Below the pieces are notes generated by a model that made no database searches, had not been told where the DNA came from, and saw nothing but the letters and a program-made list of their open reading frames with translations. Positions 1 through 7,695 of a stretch of 64,000 bases of DNA are shown here, in pieces. Made by a program: the position numbers and the translations under genes. The DNA lies in the NCBI GenBank assembly GCA_963765725.1, contig CAVXXI010000003.1, positions 1,426,001-1,490,000 of the forward strand, read 5' to 3'. Positions within the stretch are counted from its first letter, which is position 1; each line of letters opens with the position of its first letter. The stretch is from DASQEH01 sp963765725. Lineage in GTDB: Bacteria > Actinomycetota > Actinomycetes > Propionibacteriales > Nocardioidaceae.

Positions 1-402
1 CAGGGCTGGACCGAGGGGTTCGCCACCGCTGTCCACGTAGTGGTCGACCTGGGGTCGGGTGCATACGCCGTGCGCACTGCGGGCCATCCTCCGGCGATCA
101 CGTTCTGCGCCGCCTCCGGCCGTTGGACACCGCACTGGACGCAGGGACCGGCGCTCGGTCTGGTCACGGCTGCCGAGTTCGAGACGGCGCGCGGCACCTT
201 GACGAGCGGCGACGCGCTGGTGGTGTACACCGACGGGCTGGTCGAGTCTGCCAAGCGCGACATCAGCTACGGCATCGACAAGCTCGTGGGTGAGGCCGAC
301 CGCCTCGTGAAGCACGGATTCGAGCGCGGCGCTGAGCGGCTGGTGAGCACCGTCGGTTCGAAGAGCGACGACCGAGCCGTGGTCCTGCTGCACCGGCGAT
401 AA
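1..402 (+). CDS. PP2C/SpoIIE-type serine phosphatase, C-terminal part
   Basis: The reading frame is open from the first base, so the gene begins before the window and about 133 C-terminal residues are visible. The fragment fits the end of a SpoIIE/RsbU-type PP2C domain: a strand with AGHPPA, then a GPALGL turn, then DALVVYTDGLVES, which carries the late metal-binding Asp of the family, and a final KSDDRAVVLLHRR strand with the terminal DD pair. Proteins of this family dephosphorylate anti-sigma factor antagonists or act as output domains behind sensor modules. Which sensor domain precedes it cannot be seen. A GTG at 40 could look like a start, but the homology continues upstream of it. Confidence 0.85.
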   Translation, partial: QGWTEGFATAVHVVVDLGSGAYAVRTAGHPPAITFCAASGRWTPHWTQGPALGLVTAAEFETARGTLTSGDALVVYTDGLVESAKRDISYGIDKLVGEADRLVKHGFERGAERLVSTVGSKSDDRAVVLLHRR

Positions 403-483
403 CAGTCTCCACCCGGTCGACGGTGGGCGGTCACGGATAGTCTGGTCTGGCCCTGCCGAGACCACGGATGACGGTGACCAGCC

Positions 484-1881
484 ATGGACGAGCATTCGCA
501 AGCCCTCGACGCGGCCCACAAGCAGGCGACGGCCTTCCTGGAGTCGCTGGCCACTCGCCCGGTCTGGCCACGGGCCACGTACGAGCAGATGCGCGCGGCT
601 TTTGATGCGCCGCTGCCCGAGCACGGGTCCGACGCGGCGTCGGTCGTCGAGGAGCTGGCGGCACTGGCCGATCCTGGGATCGTGGCCAGTGCCGGCGGCC
701 GGTTCTTCGGGTTCGTCGTGGGTGGCGCCCTGCCCGCGGCTCTGGCGGCGGACTGGCTCACGTCGGCTTGGGACCAGAATGCAGGGCTGTCGAGCATGGC
801 GCCTGCTGCCGCGGCTGCGGAGGCGGTCGCGGGGAAGTGGCTCGTCGAGATGCTCGGGCTCCCGCGTGGGTCCTCGGTCGGCTTCGTCACCGGCGCGATG
901 ATGTCGAACTTCACCTGCCTCGCGGCGGGTCGTCGTCGCGTCCTCGCCGAGGCCGGGTGGGATCTGGACGCCCGTGGGCTCCGGGGCGCCCCACCCACTG
1001 CCATCGTGGTCGGCACTCATCGCCACGACACGATCGACAGGGCCCTGCGGCTGCTCGGTTTCGGCGACGACGAGCTGGTCGTCGTACCGAGCGACGCCCA
1101 AGGGCGGATGCTGCCCGCGGGGCTCGAAGCGGCGTTGGCAGCCCTGACCGGACCGGCCATCGTCTGCCTTCAGGCGGGGGAGGTGCATACCGGCGCGTTC
1201 GACCCGTTCGGCGAGCTCATCGCCATTGCGCGGCGCAGCGACGCCTGGGTGCACGTGGACGGCGCGTTCGGTCTTTGGGCGGCGGCGAGCCCACGTACCC
1301 GGCACCTGACTGCGGGGGCGGAGGCGGCGGACTCGTGGACGACGGACGCGCACAAGACGCTCAATGTGCCGTACGACTCGGGATTGGCGATCGTCCGGGA
1401 GGATGCCGATCTGCGCGGTGCGTTCGGGGTGACGGCCGATTACCTCATCGCGGGAGACGGTGACCCCCTCGAGCGCACTCCCGAGTTCTCGCGCCGGGCC
1501 CGAGGATTCCCGGTGTGGGCCGCACTGCGGGCGCTGGGGCGAGACGGTGCCGGGAGGCTGGTCGAAGGCCTCTGTGACCGCGCCGCCGAGATGGCCACCG
1601 GTCTTCGTGAGACGCCGGGCGTCGAGGTGCTGAACGACGTGGTGTTCACGCAAGTCCTGGCGGCGGCCGGCGACAACGCGACGACGCGCGCCTTGGGTGA
1701 GCTGCTCCTGCAGGAGGGCACGGCGGCGCTGACACCTGGGCGGTGGCTGGAGCGCGCGGTGCTGCGGTGCTCGATGTCGAACTGGTCGACGACGTCAGCC
1801 GACGTGCAAGCCACCGTCGAGGCGGTCCGCCGCTGCCTGGCTGCGCTCGGACAGAAACGCGAAGGTCCGACCCCGAGGTAG
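484..1881 (+). CDS. PLP-dependent amino acid decarboxylase family protein
   Basis: This 465-residue protein belongs to the group II pyridoxal-phosphate decarboxylases (aromatic-L-amino-acid, glutamate or tyrosine decarboxylase-like). The Schiff-base lysine is in DAHKTLNVPYDSG at about K291, and the cofactor-binding Asp is in HVDGAFG at about D259. Length and layout match the family: an N-terminal helical segment, the large PLP domain and a small C-terminal domain. The ATG at 484 is the first start of the frame, and a TAGTCT hexamer lies about 40 bases upstream. The substrate cannot be told from sequence. Many actinobacterial members are annotated as aspartate aminotransferase family or L-2,4-diaminobutyrate decarboxylase-like. 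It stands alone, 80 bases after the phosphatase. Confidence 0.88.
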   Translation: MDEHSQALDAAHKQATAFLESLATRPVWPRATYEQMRAAFDAPLPEHGSDAASVVEELAALADPGIVASAGGRFFGFVVGGALPAALAADWLTSAWDQNAGLSSMAPAAAAAEAVAGKWLVEMLGLPRGSSVGFVTGAMMSNFTCLAAGRRRVLAEAGWDLDARGLRGAPPTAIVVGTHRHDTIDRALRLLGFGDDELVVVPSDAQGRMLPAGLEAALAALTGPAIVCLQAGEVHTGAFDPFGELIAIARRSDAWVHVDGAFGLWAAASPRTRHLTAGAEAADSWTTDAHKTLNVPYDSGLAIVREDADLRGAFGVTADYLIAGDGDPLERTPEFSRRARGFPVWAALRALGRDGAGRLVEGLCDRAAEMATGLRETPGVEVLNDVVFTQVLAAAGDNATTRALGELLLQEGTAALTPGRWLERAVLRCSMSNWSTTSADVQATVEAVRRCLAALGQKREGPTPR

Positions 1882-2023
1882 CTGGGGCTGCCTCAGACTC
1901 GGATCGATCGGGTGCGGAGGCGGCGGGCCTGCGCCCGGAGCCGGCCGTGGTGGTAGAGCACCTAGCGGGCGTTCGCCACGTCCGGCCCTGGATGCGTACG
2001 CGGAAGTCGGCGCACCTTCTCTC

Positions 2024-2362
2024 TCAGCCGCCCAGGTTCCAGGTGCCCGGTGCGGCGTACACGCCCTTCTCACGGCGCAGGCCCGAGCGCAGCGTGGCCT
2101 GCGAGAAGCCGCTGACGCCGCACTCCTTTGCGAACTCCACCACGTCGAAATTCGGGTCGCGGTGACCCAGTACCTGCGCGGTCACCCACATGACGTTGAC
2201 CCGTACCCGGTTGGTCTGCTCGGGCGTGAGTGGGTCACCGGCTTCCGCGTGGTGACTGTCCATGCCACGCGCGTGGCCGGCCCGGTCGGCACGGATGTGG
2301 GCGTCGGACCAGTCGTGGTGCTTGATCTCGGCGGCGAACTCTGACGCAAGTCGACTGAGCAC
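2024..2362 (-). CDS. hypothetical protein, 112 aa
   Basis: I do not recognise this protein. The GTG at 2362 is chosen as start because a GGAGGG ribosome-binding site lies 8 bases before it; the frame extends 13 codons further upstream without such a site. The product is polar, with no signal peptide or membrane segment. It has a His/Asp-rich N-terminal half (KHHDWSDAHIRADRAGHARG, then DSHHAEAGD) and a C-terminal half resembling a small helix-turn-helix (VVEFAKECGVSGFSQATLRSGLRREKG). The base composition is lower in third-position GC than the neighbours, and the spacing from acs (divergent ends) suggests a single-gene unit. A small DNA-binding role is possible but is only a guess. Confidence 0.6.
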   Translation of the reverse strand: MLSRLASEFAAEIKHHDWSDAHIRADRAGHARGMDSHHAEAGDPLTPEQTNRVRVNVMWVTAQVLGHRDPNFDVVEFAKECGVSGFSQATLRSGLRREKGVYAAPGTWNLGG

Positions 2363-2515
2363 AGTATGTCCCTCCGGTACTCGGCCCCCCGACGGGGCCA
2401 CACGGCCAGCGGTCCCCCGACGGGACCGGTGCGCACATTAGATCACAGCAGTCCAAGTCCGACCTGGAGCCGCCGAGTGCCGGACGCGCACTCGGCGGCC
2501 CATACGCCGAAACGC

Positions 2516-4477
2516 TCAGTCGTCGTCGGTCTTGCCCTCGGACAGGTTCGCCTCGATCAGGTCCATCACCGTCGAGTCGGCGAGGGTCGTGACGTCACCG
2601 ACCTCGCGATGCTCGGCGACGTCCTTGAGCAGCCGCCGCATGATCTTCCCCGAGCGGGTCTTCGGGAGCTCGGGTACGACCATGATCTGCCGCGGTCGCG
2701 CGATCTTCCCGATCTCCTTGGCCACGTGGTCACGGAGCTCCTGGACCACGTCGGGGCCGCCGTCGCCGGCCTCGCTCCGCAAGATCACGAACGCGCACAC
2801 CGCCTGACCCGTCATCTCGTCGGTCGCACCGACGACCGCGGCCTCGGCCACCTTCGGGTGGGAGACGAGGGCGGACTCGATCTCGGTGGTCGACATCCGG
2901 TGTCCCGAGACGTTCATGACGTCGTCGACCCTGCCCAGCAGCCAGATGTCGCCGTCGTCGTCCTTCTTGGCGCCGTCGCCGGCGAAGTACCGACCGGGGA
3001 AGCGTGACCAGTACGTGTCCTTGTACCGCTCGTCGTCACCCCACAGGGTGCGCAGCATCGCCGGCCACGGCTCGGTGAGCACGAGGTACCCGCCGCTTCC
3101 GTTGGGGACCTCGGTGCCCTCGTCGTCGACGACCTGAGCGCTCACGCCGGGGATCGGCTTCATGGCGGCGCCGGGCTTGCCGGCCGTCACGCCGGGGAGC
3201 GGGCTGATCATGATCGAACCGGTTTCCGTCTGCCACCAGGTGTCGACCACCGGTACGTTGTCGTGGCCGATGTAGCGCCGGTACCAGATGTACGCCTCGG
3301 GGTTGATCGGCTCGCCGACGGAGCCCATGACCCGCAGCGTCGACAGGTCGAACTTCTCCGGGATCTCCTTGCCCCACTTCATGAACGTCCGGATCGCCGT
3401 CGGTGCGCAGTACAGGATCGACACCTTGTACTTGTCGATCAGCTCCCACCAGCGGCCCTTGTGCGGGGTGTCGGGCGTGCCCTCGTACATGACCGACGTC
3501 GTGCCGTTGATCAGCGGGCCGTAGACGATGTAGCTGTGCCCCGTGACCCAGCCGATGTCGGCCGCGGTCCAGAACACGTCCTTGTCGGGCTTGAGGTCGA
3601 AGATCCCCCAGTGGGTGTAGGCGCAGCCGGTCAAGTAGCCGCCCGTCGTGTGCAGGATGCCTTTCGGCTTGCCCGTCGTGCCCGACGTGTACATGACATA
3701 CAGCGGGTGCTCGGAGTCGAAGGCCTCGGGTGTGTGCTCCCCGCTCGCCTTCTCGACGCTCTCGTGCCACCACACGTCACGTCCCTCGGTCCAGTCGACG
3801 TCTTGGCCCGTGCGCCGGACGACCAGGACATGATGCACGTCGGGGCACTCCTTGAGTGCCTCGTCGACCGCAGGCTTGAGCGCCGCCGGGCTGCCGCGGC
3901 GGTACCCGCCGTCGGAGGTGATGACGACCCTGGCGTCGCAGTCGTGGATCCGGGTGATGAGGGCACCGGCGGAGAAGCCGCCGAAGACGACCGTGTGTGG
4001 AGCGCCGATGCGCGCGCAGGCCAGCATCGCCACGACGGTCTCGGGGATCATGGGCATGTAGATCGCCACCCGGTCCCCGGCCTTGACGCCCAGCTCCGTG
4101 AGGACGTTGGCCGCCTGGCACACCAGCGTGGTCAGGTCGGCGTACGTGATCGTACGGGTGTCGCCGGGCTCGCCCTCGAAGTAGTAGGCGACCTTGTCGC
4201 CGTGCCCCGCCTCGACGTGCCGGTCGAGGCAGTTGTACGCGGCGTTGAGCTTGCCGCCGACGAACCACTTCGCGAACGGCGGGTTGGACCAGTCCAGGAT
4301 CTCGTCCCACCTGGTGTCCCAGGTCAGCCGGTCGGCCTGCTCCGCCCAGAACGCGAGCCGGTCCTCGTCGGCCCGGTCGTACGCCTCCGCCTTGAGGTTC
4401 GCGTCGGCGGCCAACGCCTCGGGTGGCTCGAACCGCCGCTCCTCGTGGAGCATGTTCGACAGTGTCTCGTTGGTCAT
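2516..4477 (-). CDS. acs: acetyl-CoA synthetase
   Basis: This is an AMP-forming acetate:CoA ligase of 653 residues, the normal size. It converts acetate, ATP and CoA to acetyl-CoA in the cytoplasm. The N-terminal ACS extension (WFVGGKLNAAYNCLDRH) is followed by the adenylate-forming motif YTSGTTGKPKGILHT, the TWWQTETGSIMISP acetate-pocket region, and the C-terminal KTRSGKIMRR motif. The lysine of that motif, about K611, is the site that Pat-type acetyltransferases modify in this family. The ATG at 4477 has GAGGAG 5 bases upstream. It lies 91 bases downstream of satP on the same strand, so uptake and activation of acetate are probably co-transcribed, with a hairpin between them. Confidence 0.97.
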   Translation of the reverse strand: MTNETLSNMLHEERRFEPPEALAADANLKAEAYDRADEDRLAFWAEQADRLTWDTRWDEILDWSNPPFAKWFVGGKLNAAYNCLDRHVEAGHGDKVAYYFEGEPGDTRTITYADLTTLVCQAANVLTELGVKAGDRVAIYMPMIPETVVAMLACARIGAPHTVVFGGFSAGALITRIHDCDARVVITSDGGYRRGSPAALKPAVDEALKECPDVHHVLVVRRTGQDVDWTEGRDVWWHESVEKASGEHTPEAFDSEHPLYVMYTSGTTGKPKGILHTTGGYLTGCAYTHWGIFDLKPDKDVFWTAADIGWVTGHSYIVYGPLINGTTSVMYEGTPDTPHKGRWWELIDKYKVSILYCAPTAIRTFMKWGKEIPEKFDLSTLRVMGSVGEPINPEAYIWYRRYIGHDNVPVVDTWWQTETGSIMISPLPGVTAGKPGAAMKPIPGVSAQVVDDEGTEVPNGSGGYLVLTEPWPAMLRTLWGDDERYKDTYWSRFPGRYFAGDGAKKDDDGDIWLLGRVDDVMNVSGHRMSTTEIESALVSHPKVAEAAVVGATDEMTGQAVCAFVILRSEAGDGGPDVVQELRDHVAKEIGKIARPRQIMVVPELPKTRSGKIMRRLLKDVAEHREVGDVTTLADSTVMDLIEANLSEGKTDDD

Positions 4478-4499
4478 CTCGTCTCCTCAGGCCACCGCG

Positions 4500-4531
4500 G
4501 GCGTGTGCCGCCTCGAGTGGCAGCACACGCC
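4500..4531 (-). terminator. intercistronic hairpin between satP and acs
   Basis: A perfect 9-bp stem (GGCGTGTGC / GCACACGCC) with further pairing inside the loop (GCC-TCGAG-TGGC) sits after the satP stop codon and 22 bases before the acs start. No U-run follows on the minus strand, so it is more likely an attenuator, mRNA-stability element or Rho-dependent pause than a classical terminator. Confidence 0.45.
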
Positions 4532-4568
4532 TCACACTTCACCAGCATGGACGGACCTGCAAGTGGCG

Positions 4569-5186
4569 TCAGCGCGGAGCCGTGGGCAGGACGGTGCGCT
4601 TGAACGTGAAGTTCGTGACGCCGGCGAACGAGGCGTACCAGGCGGCGATCGCGGTGAGCAGCCCGACGTAGCCGCCGAACTTCGTCCAGCCCGTGGAAGC
4701 GGTGAAGTTGCCCAGGGCGAGCAGGAAGAAGGTCAGCGTCAGCAGGGCGAACACGGCCAGCACGGCGCCGCTGACCCGGGTAGCCGCAACGGTCATGTAC
4801 AGCGTGAAGATGCCCCACGCCAGCAGGAAGACGCCGAGCCCGTTGCCGAGGTTGTCGGCGCTGATCCCGGACAGGTCCGTGTGGCCCGTGAGGTACCAGT
4901 ACGAGACCCAGAAGGCACCGTACGAGCAGAACGCCGTCGAGCCGAACGTGTTGCCCTTGGCGAACTCCCAGATGCCCGCGGCGAACTGGCCGATGCCTCC
5001 GTACGCGAGTGCGAGCCCGAACACGACGGGCTCGGTCGTCTTGTCGAGCCATCCGGCGTTGACGCAGCTCAGCACGAACGTTGTCAGCGCGAAGGCGGCC
5101 AGGCCCAGGGGTGCGGGGTCGGCGATGGGAGAGACTTTCGGCAGCGGTGTGTCGTGAGCGGCCTCAGTGTGGTCTGTGTGGGACAC
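4569..5186 (-). CDS. satP: acetate uptake transporter (GPR1/FUN34/YaaH, SatP family)
   Basis: This membrane protein of about 205 residues has six hydrophobic segments. It opens with the family's NPxG-like region, here DPAPLGLAAFALTTFVLSCVNAG, followed by GGIGQFAAGIWEFAKGNTFG, the signature of the acetate/succinate:proton symporter family, and later YGAFWVSYWYL. I chose the GTG at 5186 because GAGGAG precedes it by five bases and the following residues (SHTDHTEAAHD) form a typical short cytoplasmic tail; the frame is open further upstream but holds only low-complexity sequence. It is the first gene of the unit with acs, so acetate import and activation are paired. A palindromic repeat copy lies upstream. 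Confidence 0.92.
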   Translation of the reverse strand: MSHTDHTEAAHDTPLPKVSPIADPAPLGLAAFALTTFVLSCVNAGWLDKTTEPVVFGLALAYGGIGQFAAGIWEFAKGNTFGSTAFCSYGAFWVSYWYLTGHTDLSGISADNLGNGLGVFLLAWGIFTLYMTVAATRVSGAVLAVFALLTLTFFLLALGNFTASTGWTKFGGYVGLLTAIAAWYASFAGVTNFTFKRTVLPTAPR

Positions 5187-5283
5187 GGCAACTCCTCGGG
5201 GTAAGGGTGCGGCCCGGTCCAGCCGGACCTGACAGATCACCTTAGGAACGCCGCCGAGCCTCCGCAAGATCCGCCACACCCTG

Positions 5284-5345
5284 CGCCGACACGTCGCTGA
5301 CGGCCCGGATCTGCCGGCGTGTCCGCCGCCGATCGACGTCTCGCA
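5284..5345. repeat. dispersed ~65-bp palindromic repeat, copy 1
   Basis: Ends GCCGACACGTCG and CGACGTCTCGCAGC are near reverse complements, and the inside (TGCCGGCGTGTCCGCCGCCGATCG) matches copies 2 and 4 read on the opposite strand. It fills most of the gap between satP and the beta-propeller gene. Confidence 0.7.
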
Positions 5346-5403
5346 GCGCGGGAGTTCTGAGGCCGGCGACGGGGCCGGCGACGACGTGTACGGGTCGTGG
5401 CCC

Positions 5404-6785
5404 TCAGGACCCTTGGAAGGCCGTGATCCCATCGAGCGTCGGCACGAACACCCGCCCGCCGTCGACCACCTCCGACGGGAAGTGGGTGAGCGAGCCGGCG
5501 TGGATCCGCTGCAGTACGCGGCCGCTGCCCAGTCCGAGCACGACAAGGTCCCCGCTGCCCAGGTCGGCTACGTACACCCGCTGACCGGCGATGACGGGGG
5601 AGGCGTACACGCCGTCGGCCGTCCAGCTCCAACGCAGCGAGGACCGGCCAACGGACAGCGCCCGGATGGCGTTCTGGCCCTTGCAAGGCATGAGCACCGT
5701 GGTGCCGCTGACGGCGGCGCCACCGAACGCCGTACAGCCGTCGAGGCTGGCGACCTCCCCGCCCACCCCGCCGAGACCGGGCTTGAGCAGGTACACCGTC
5801 CCGCGCTTGCCGGCGATCACGATCCGGCCGTTGACGGGTACCGGTGATGATGACCCGAGATCGAGGTCGTCGGCGTTGTCCTGAGGCCAGGTCGACGGGG
5901 CGAACACCGCGACCCGGCGCATCCCGACGGGAGTCAGCTCGGTGACCGAGTCGCTCTTGTCCCAACGCCCCTGCTTCTCGGCGCCGTTGCCGGTTGCCAC
6001 GTAGACGTTCCCGTTGGCGCCGGTGACCGGCCCTGGCGGCGCCCAGATCCCGCCTTCGCGGCTCGTCGGCACGGCGTACGTCGAGATCGCGCCTCGGCCG
6101 GACGTGGCGACGGAGGTCAGGTAGCCGACGTAGTTGTCACAGTCGCCCGCGAGTCCGCCGAACGCGGTGATGACCCGGCCCTTGGAGACCAGCAGTGCCG
6201 ACCGCTGCTGCTCCGCGCTGCGGTTGCGGTTGGGCAGGACGTCCAGGCTCCGGTGCCAGCGCCGGTGTCCCGTCGCGGCAGCGAGCGCCCAGAGGGTGTG
6301 ATGCCCTCCCGTTGTCTCGGCCACCGCGAAGACGGAACCGGTCGCGGCGTCGTACGCCGGCGTGCCGGTGATGCCGAGCGGGTCGATGTCGCCGCACGGA
6401 AGATGGCTGAGGGGCTGGGCGGGGCCGAGGTGACGCCGCCACAGGCGCGCCCCGGTGGTGGCTTTCAGCCCGTACACCCAGTTCTTCTCGGTCGCCACGA
6501 TCAGGGTCGTGCCCACGACGAGTGGCTCCCCGTACACCGCACCTCGCAGGTGGCGCTGCCAGCTGGGCCGAAGGGGAAGGTGGGCGGCGGGGCGGGTGTG
6601 TCCGTGTCGGGAGTTCGTGCGGTGGTAGGTCGACCAGTTGCTGAACGGCACCGCCGGCCCGGATGCGCCTGGCCGGACTGCCCGCCGCCGCTCTGGCCGG
6701 ATGGCGACCCCGTGGTGCTGCACGCACCGGCGAGCAGAAGCGGAAGGACCAGAAGAACCGAGAGGCGCCGACGCATGTACGCCAT
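5404..6785 (-). CDS. secreted PQQ-like beta-propeller lipoprotein, apparent frameshift
   Basis: The body is a WD/PQQ-type beta-propeller of about 400 residues with repeated blades such as GTTLIVATEKNWVYGLKATTG, GRIVIAGKRGTVYLLKPG and GQRVYVADLGSGDLVVLGLG. No lipobox lies in that frame. A perfect lipoprotein leader, MRRRLSVLLVLPLLLAGAC, lies just upstream in another frame from 6785 (or the second ATG at 6776). The two join if one base is added, or two are removed, near 6655-6662, by a GGG run. I therefore read it as one exported lipoprotein gene with a frameshift that is either real or a sequencing error. Its role is unknown; such propellers often bind surface partners or take part in envelope assembly. 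A palindromic repeat lies just upstream of its start. Confidence 0.72.
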
Positions 6786-6832
6786 TGTGCACGCAGGCGC
6801 TCCCTCGAAGCCCGGATTCCCGCCATCGCCTT

Positions 6833-6897
6833 CCGCCGAGACGCCACCGGCGGCCCTGTTCCGTCGGCGTGTCGGCCATCGGATGACGTCTCGGCGA
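6833..6897. repeat. dispersed ~65-bp palindromic repeat, copy 2
   Basis: Read on the minus strand this copy closely matches copy 6 (shared blocks GACACGCCGAC and GAACAGGGCCG). Its ends CCGCCGAGACG and GACGTCTCGGCGA are near reverse complements. It lies between the divergent starts of the beta-propeller and YdeI-like genes. Confidence 0.75.
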
Positions 6898-7001
6898 TCT
6901 GCGGGGCTTGCGCCGTGACACCGTCGTCCCCAACACCCACCGGATGAGGTCTCGGCGATCTGCGAGGCTTGCGCCGTGACACCCTCGTCCCCAACACCAA
7001 C
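6880..7001 (+). repeat. 61-bp tandem duplication covering a gene start
   Basis: Bases 6880-6940 and 6941-7001 are nearly identical (for example GCGCCGTGACACC in both). The second copy contains the GTG start (6976) and first codons of the YdeI-like gene. The first copy contains the equivalent GTG at 6915, which now reads ten codons (MTPSSPTPTG) to a TGA at 6945-6947. The unit also carries the arm TCTCGGCGA of the palindromic repeat beside it. Confidence 0.85.
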
Positions 7002-7593
7002 CGACCTGCCCGAGCTGACCGTAGACGATGTGTCCGCCTGGCGGGAGTGGTTGGCGGAGCACGGCCAGAGCGCACCTGGAGTCTGGCTCGTACTGGCGAA
7101 GAAGGGCAGCACCGACCCGACCCGGCTGACGTACGCCGAGGCGGTCGAGGAGGCCTTGTGCCAGGGATGGATCGACGGCCAGCGGGGGCCGCGCGACGAG
7201 GCGACCTTTCGCCAGCGCTTCACACGCCGGCGACCGAGAAGCCCGTGGTCCGCACGCAACGTCGCGATGGTCACGCAGCTCGCGGCAGCAGGCCGGATGC
7301 AGCCGAGCGGTCTCGCCGAGGTCGAGCGGGCCAAGGCGGACGGCCGGTGGGACTCGGCCTACGCCGGTCAAGCCTCCATGGAGGTACCGGCCGACCTGGC
7401 GGCCGCGCTGGCTGCCGATCCCAGCGCCGCGGCGATGTTCGACATCTTGACCAGCCAGAACCGGTTCGCGGTGCTCTTCCGGATCCACAGTGCCAAGCGC
7501 GAGGACACGAGGAGCCGTCGGATCGCGCAGTACGTCGCCATGCTCGGTCGCGGCGAGACGATCTACCCGCAGAAGCGCTCGAGGGACGAGTGA
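6976..7593 (+). CDS. YdeI/OmpD-associated family protein
   Basis: This is a soluble protein of 205 residues. The N-terminal part (DVSAWREWLAEHGQSAPGVWLVLAKKGS, then LTYAEAVEEALCQGWIDGQRG) is the diagnostic start of the YdeI-type bacteriocin-protection/OmpD-associated family, followed by FTRRRPRSPWSARNVAMV. The biochemical function of the family is not firmly known. The GTG at 6976 fits the homology, since the conserved part begins about ten residues later. The start and its upstream region are tandemly duplicated (61-bp unit), and a palindromic repeat follows seven bases after the stop codon. Confidence 0.85.
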   Translation: MTPSSPTPTDLPELTVDDVSAWREWLAEHGQSAPGVWLVLAKKGSTDPTRLTYAEAVEEALCQGWIDGQRGPRDEATFRQRFTRRRPRSPWSARNVAMVTQLAAAGRMQPSGLAEVERAKADGRWDSAYAGQASMEVPADLAAALAADPSAAAMFDILTSQNRFAVLFRIHSAKREDTRSRRIAQYVAMLGRGETIYPQKRSRDE

Positions 7594-7599
7594 CCCCGG

Positions 7600-7667
7600 C
7601 GCCGAGACGTCAATCGGTGCGCGACTTGCGGGCAGGAACCGGGCCGTTGGTGACGTCTCGGCGGAGG
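7600..7667. repeat. dispersed ~65-bp palindromic repeat, copy 3
   Basis: GCCGAGACGTCAATCGGTGC at the left and GACGTCTCGGCGGA at the right form the two arms. It lies in the 100-base gap between the convergent YdeI-like and GH51 genes, where a bidirectional terminator could be expected. Confidence 0.8.
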
Positions 7668-7695
7668 TGGGGGTTGGGTTTCTTCCCCTGGGACC

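Noticed and set aside
3263..4603. Long open frame of about 446 codons on the plus strand opposite acs
   Set aside because: It is the antisense of acs; its composition is Arg/Val/Asp-rich and no family motif appears. High GC keeps such frames open.
5404..7488. One long frame of 694 codons covering the beta-propeller and sequence further upstream
   Set aside because: The N-terminal 250 codons run through the palindromic repeats and antisense of the YdeI-like gene; the true leader is in another frame at 6785.
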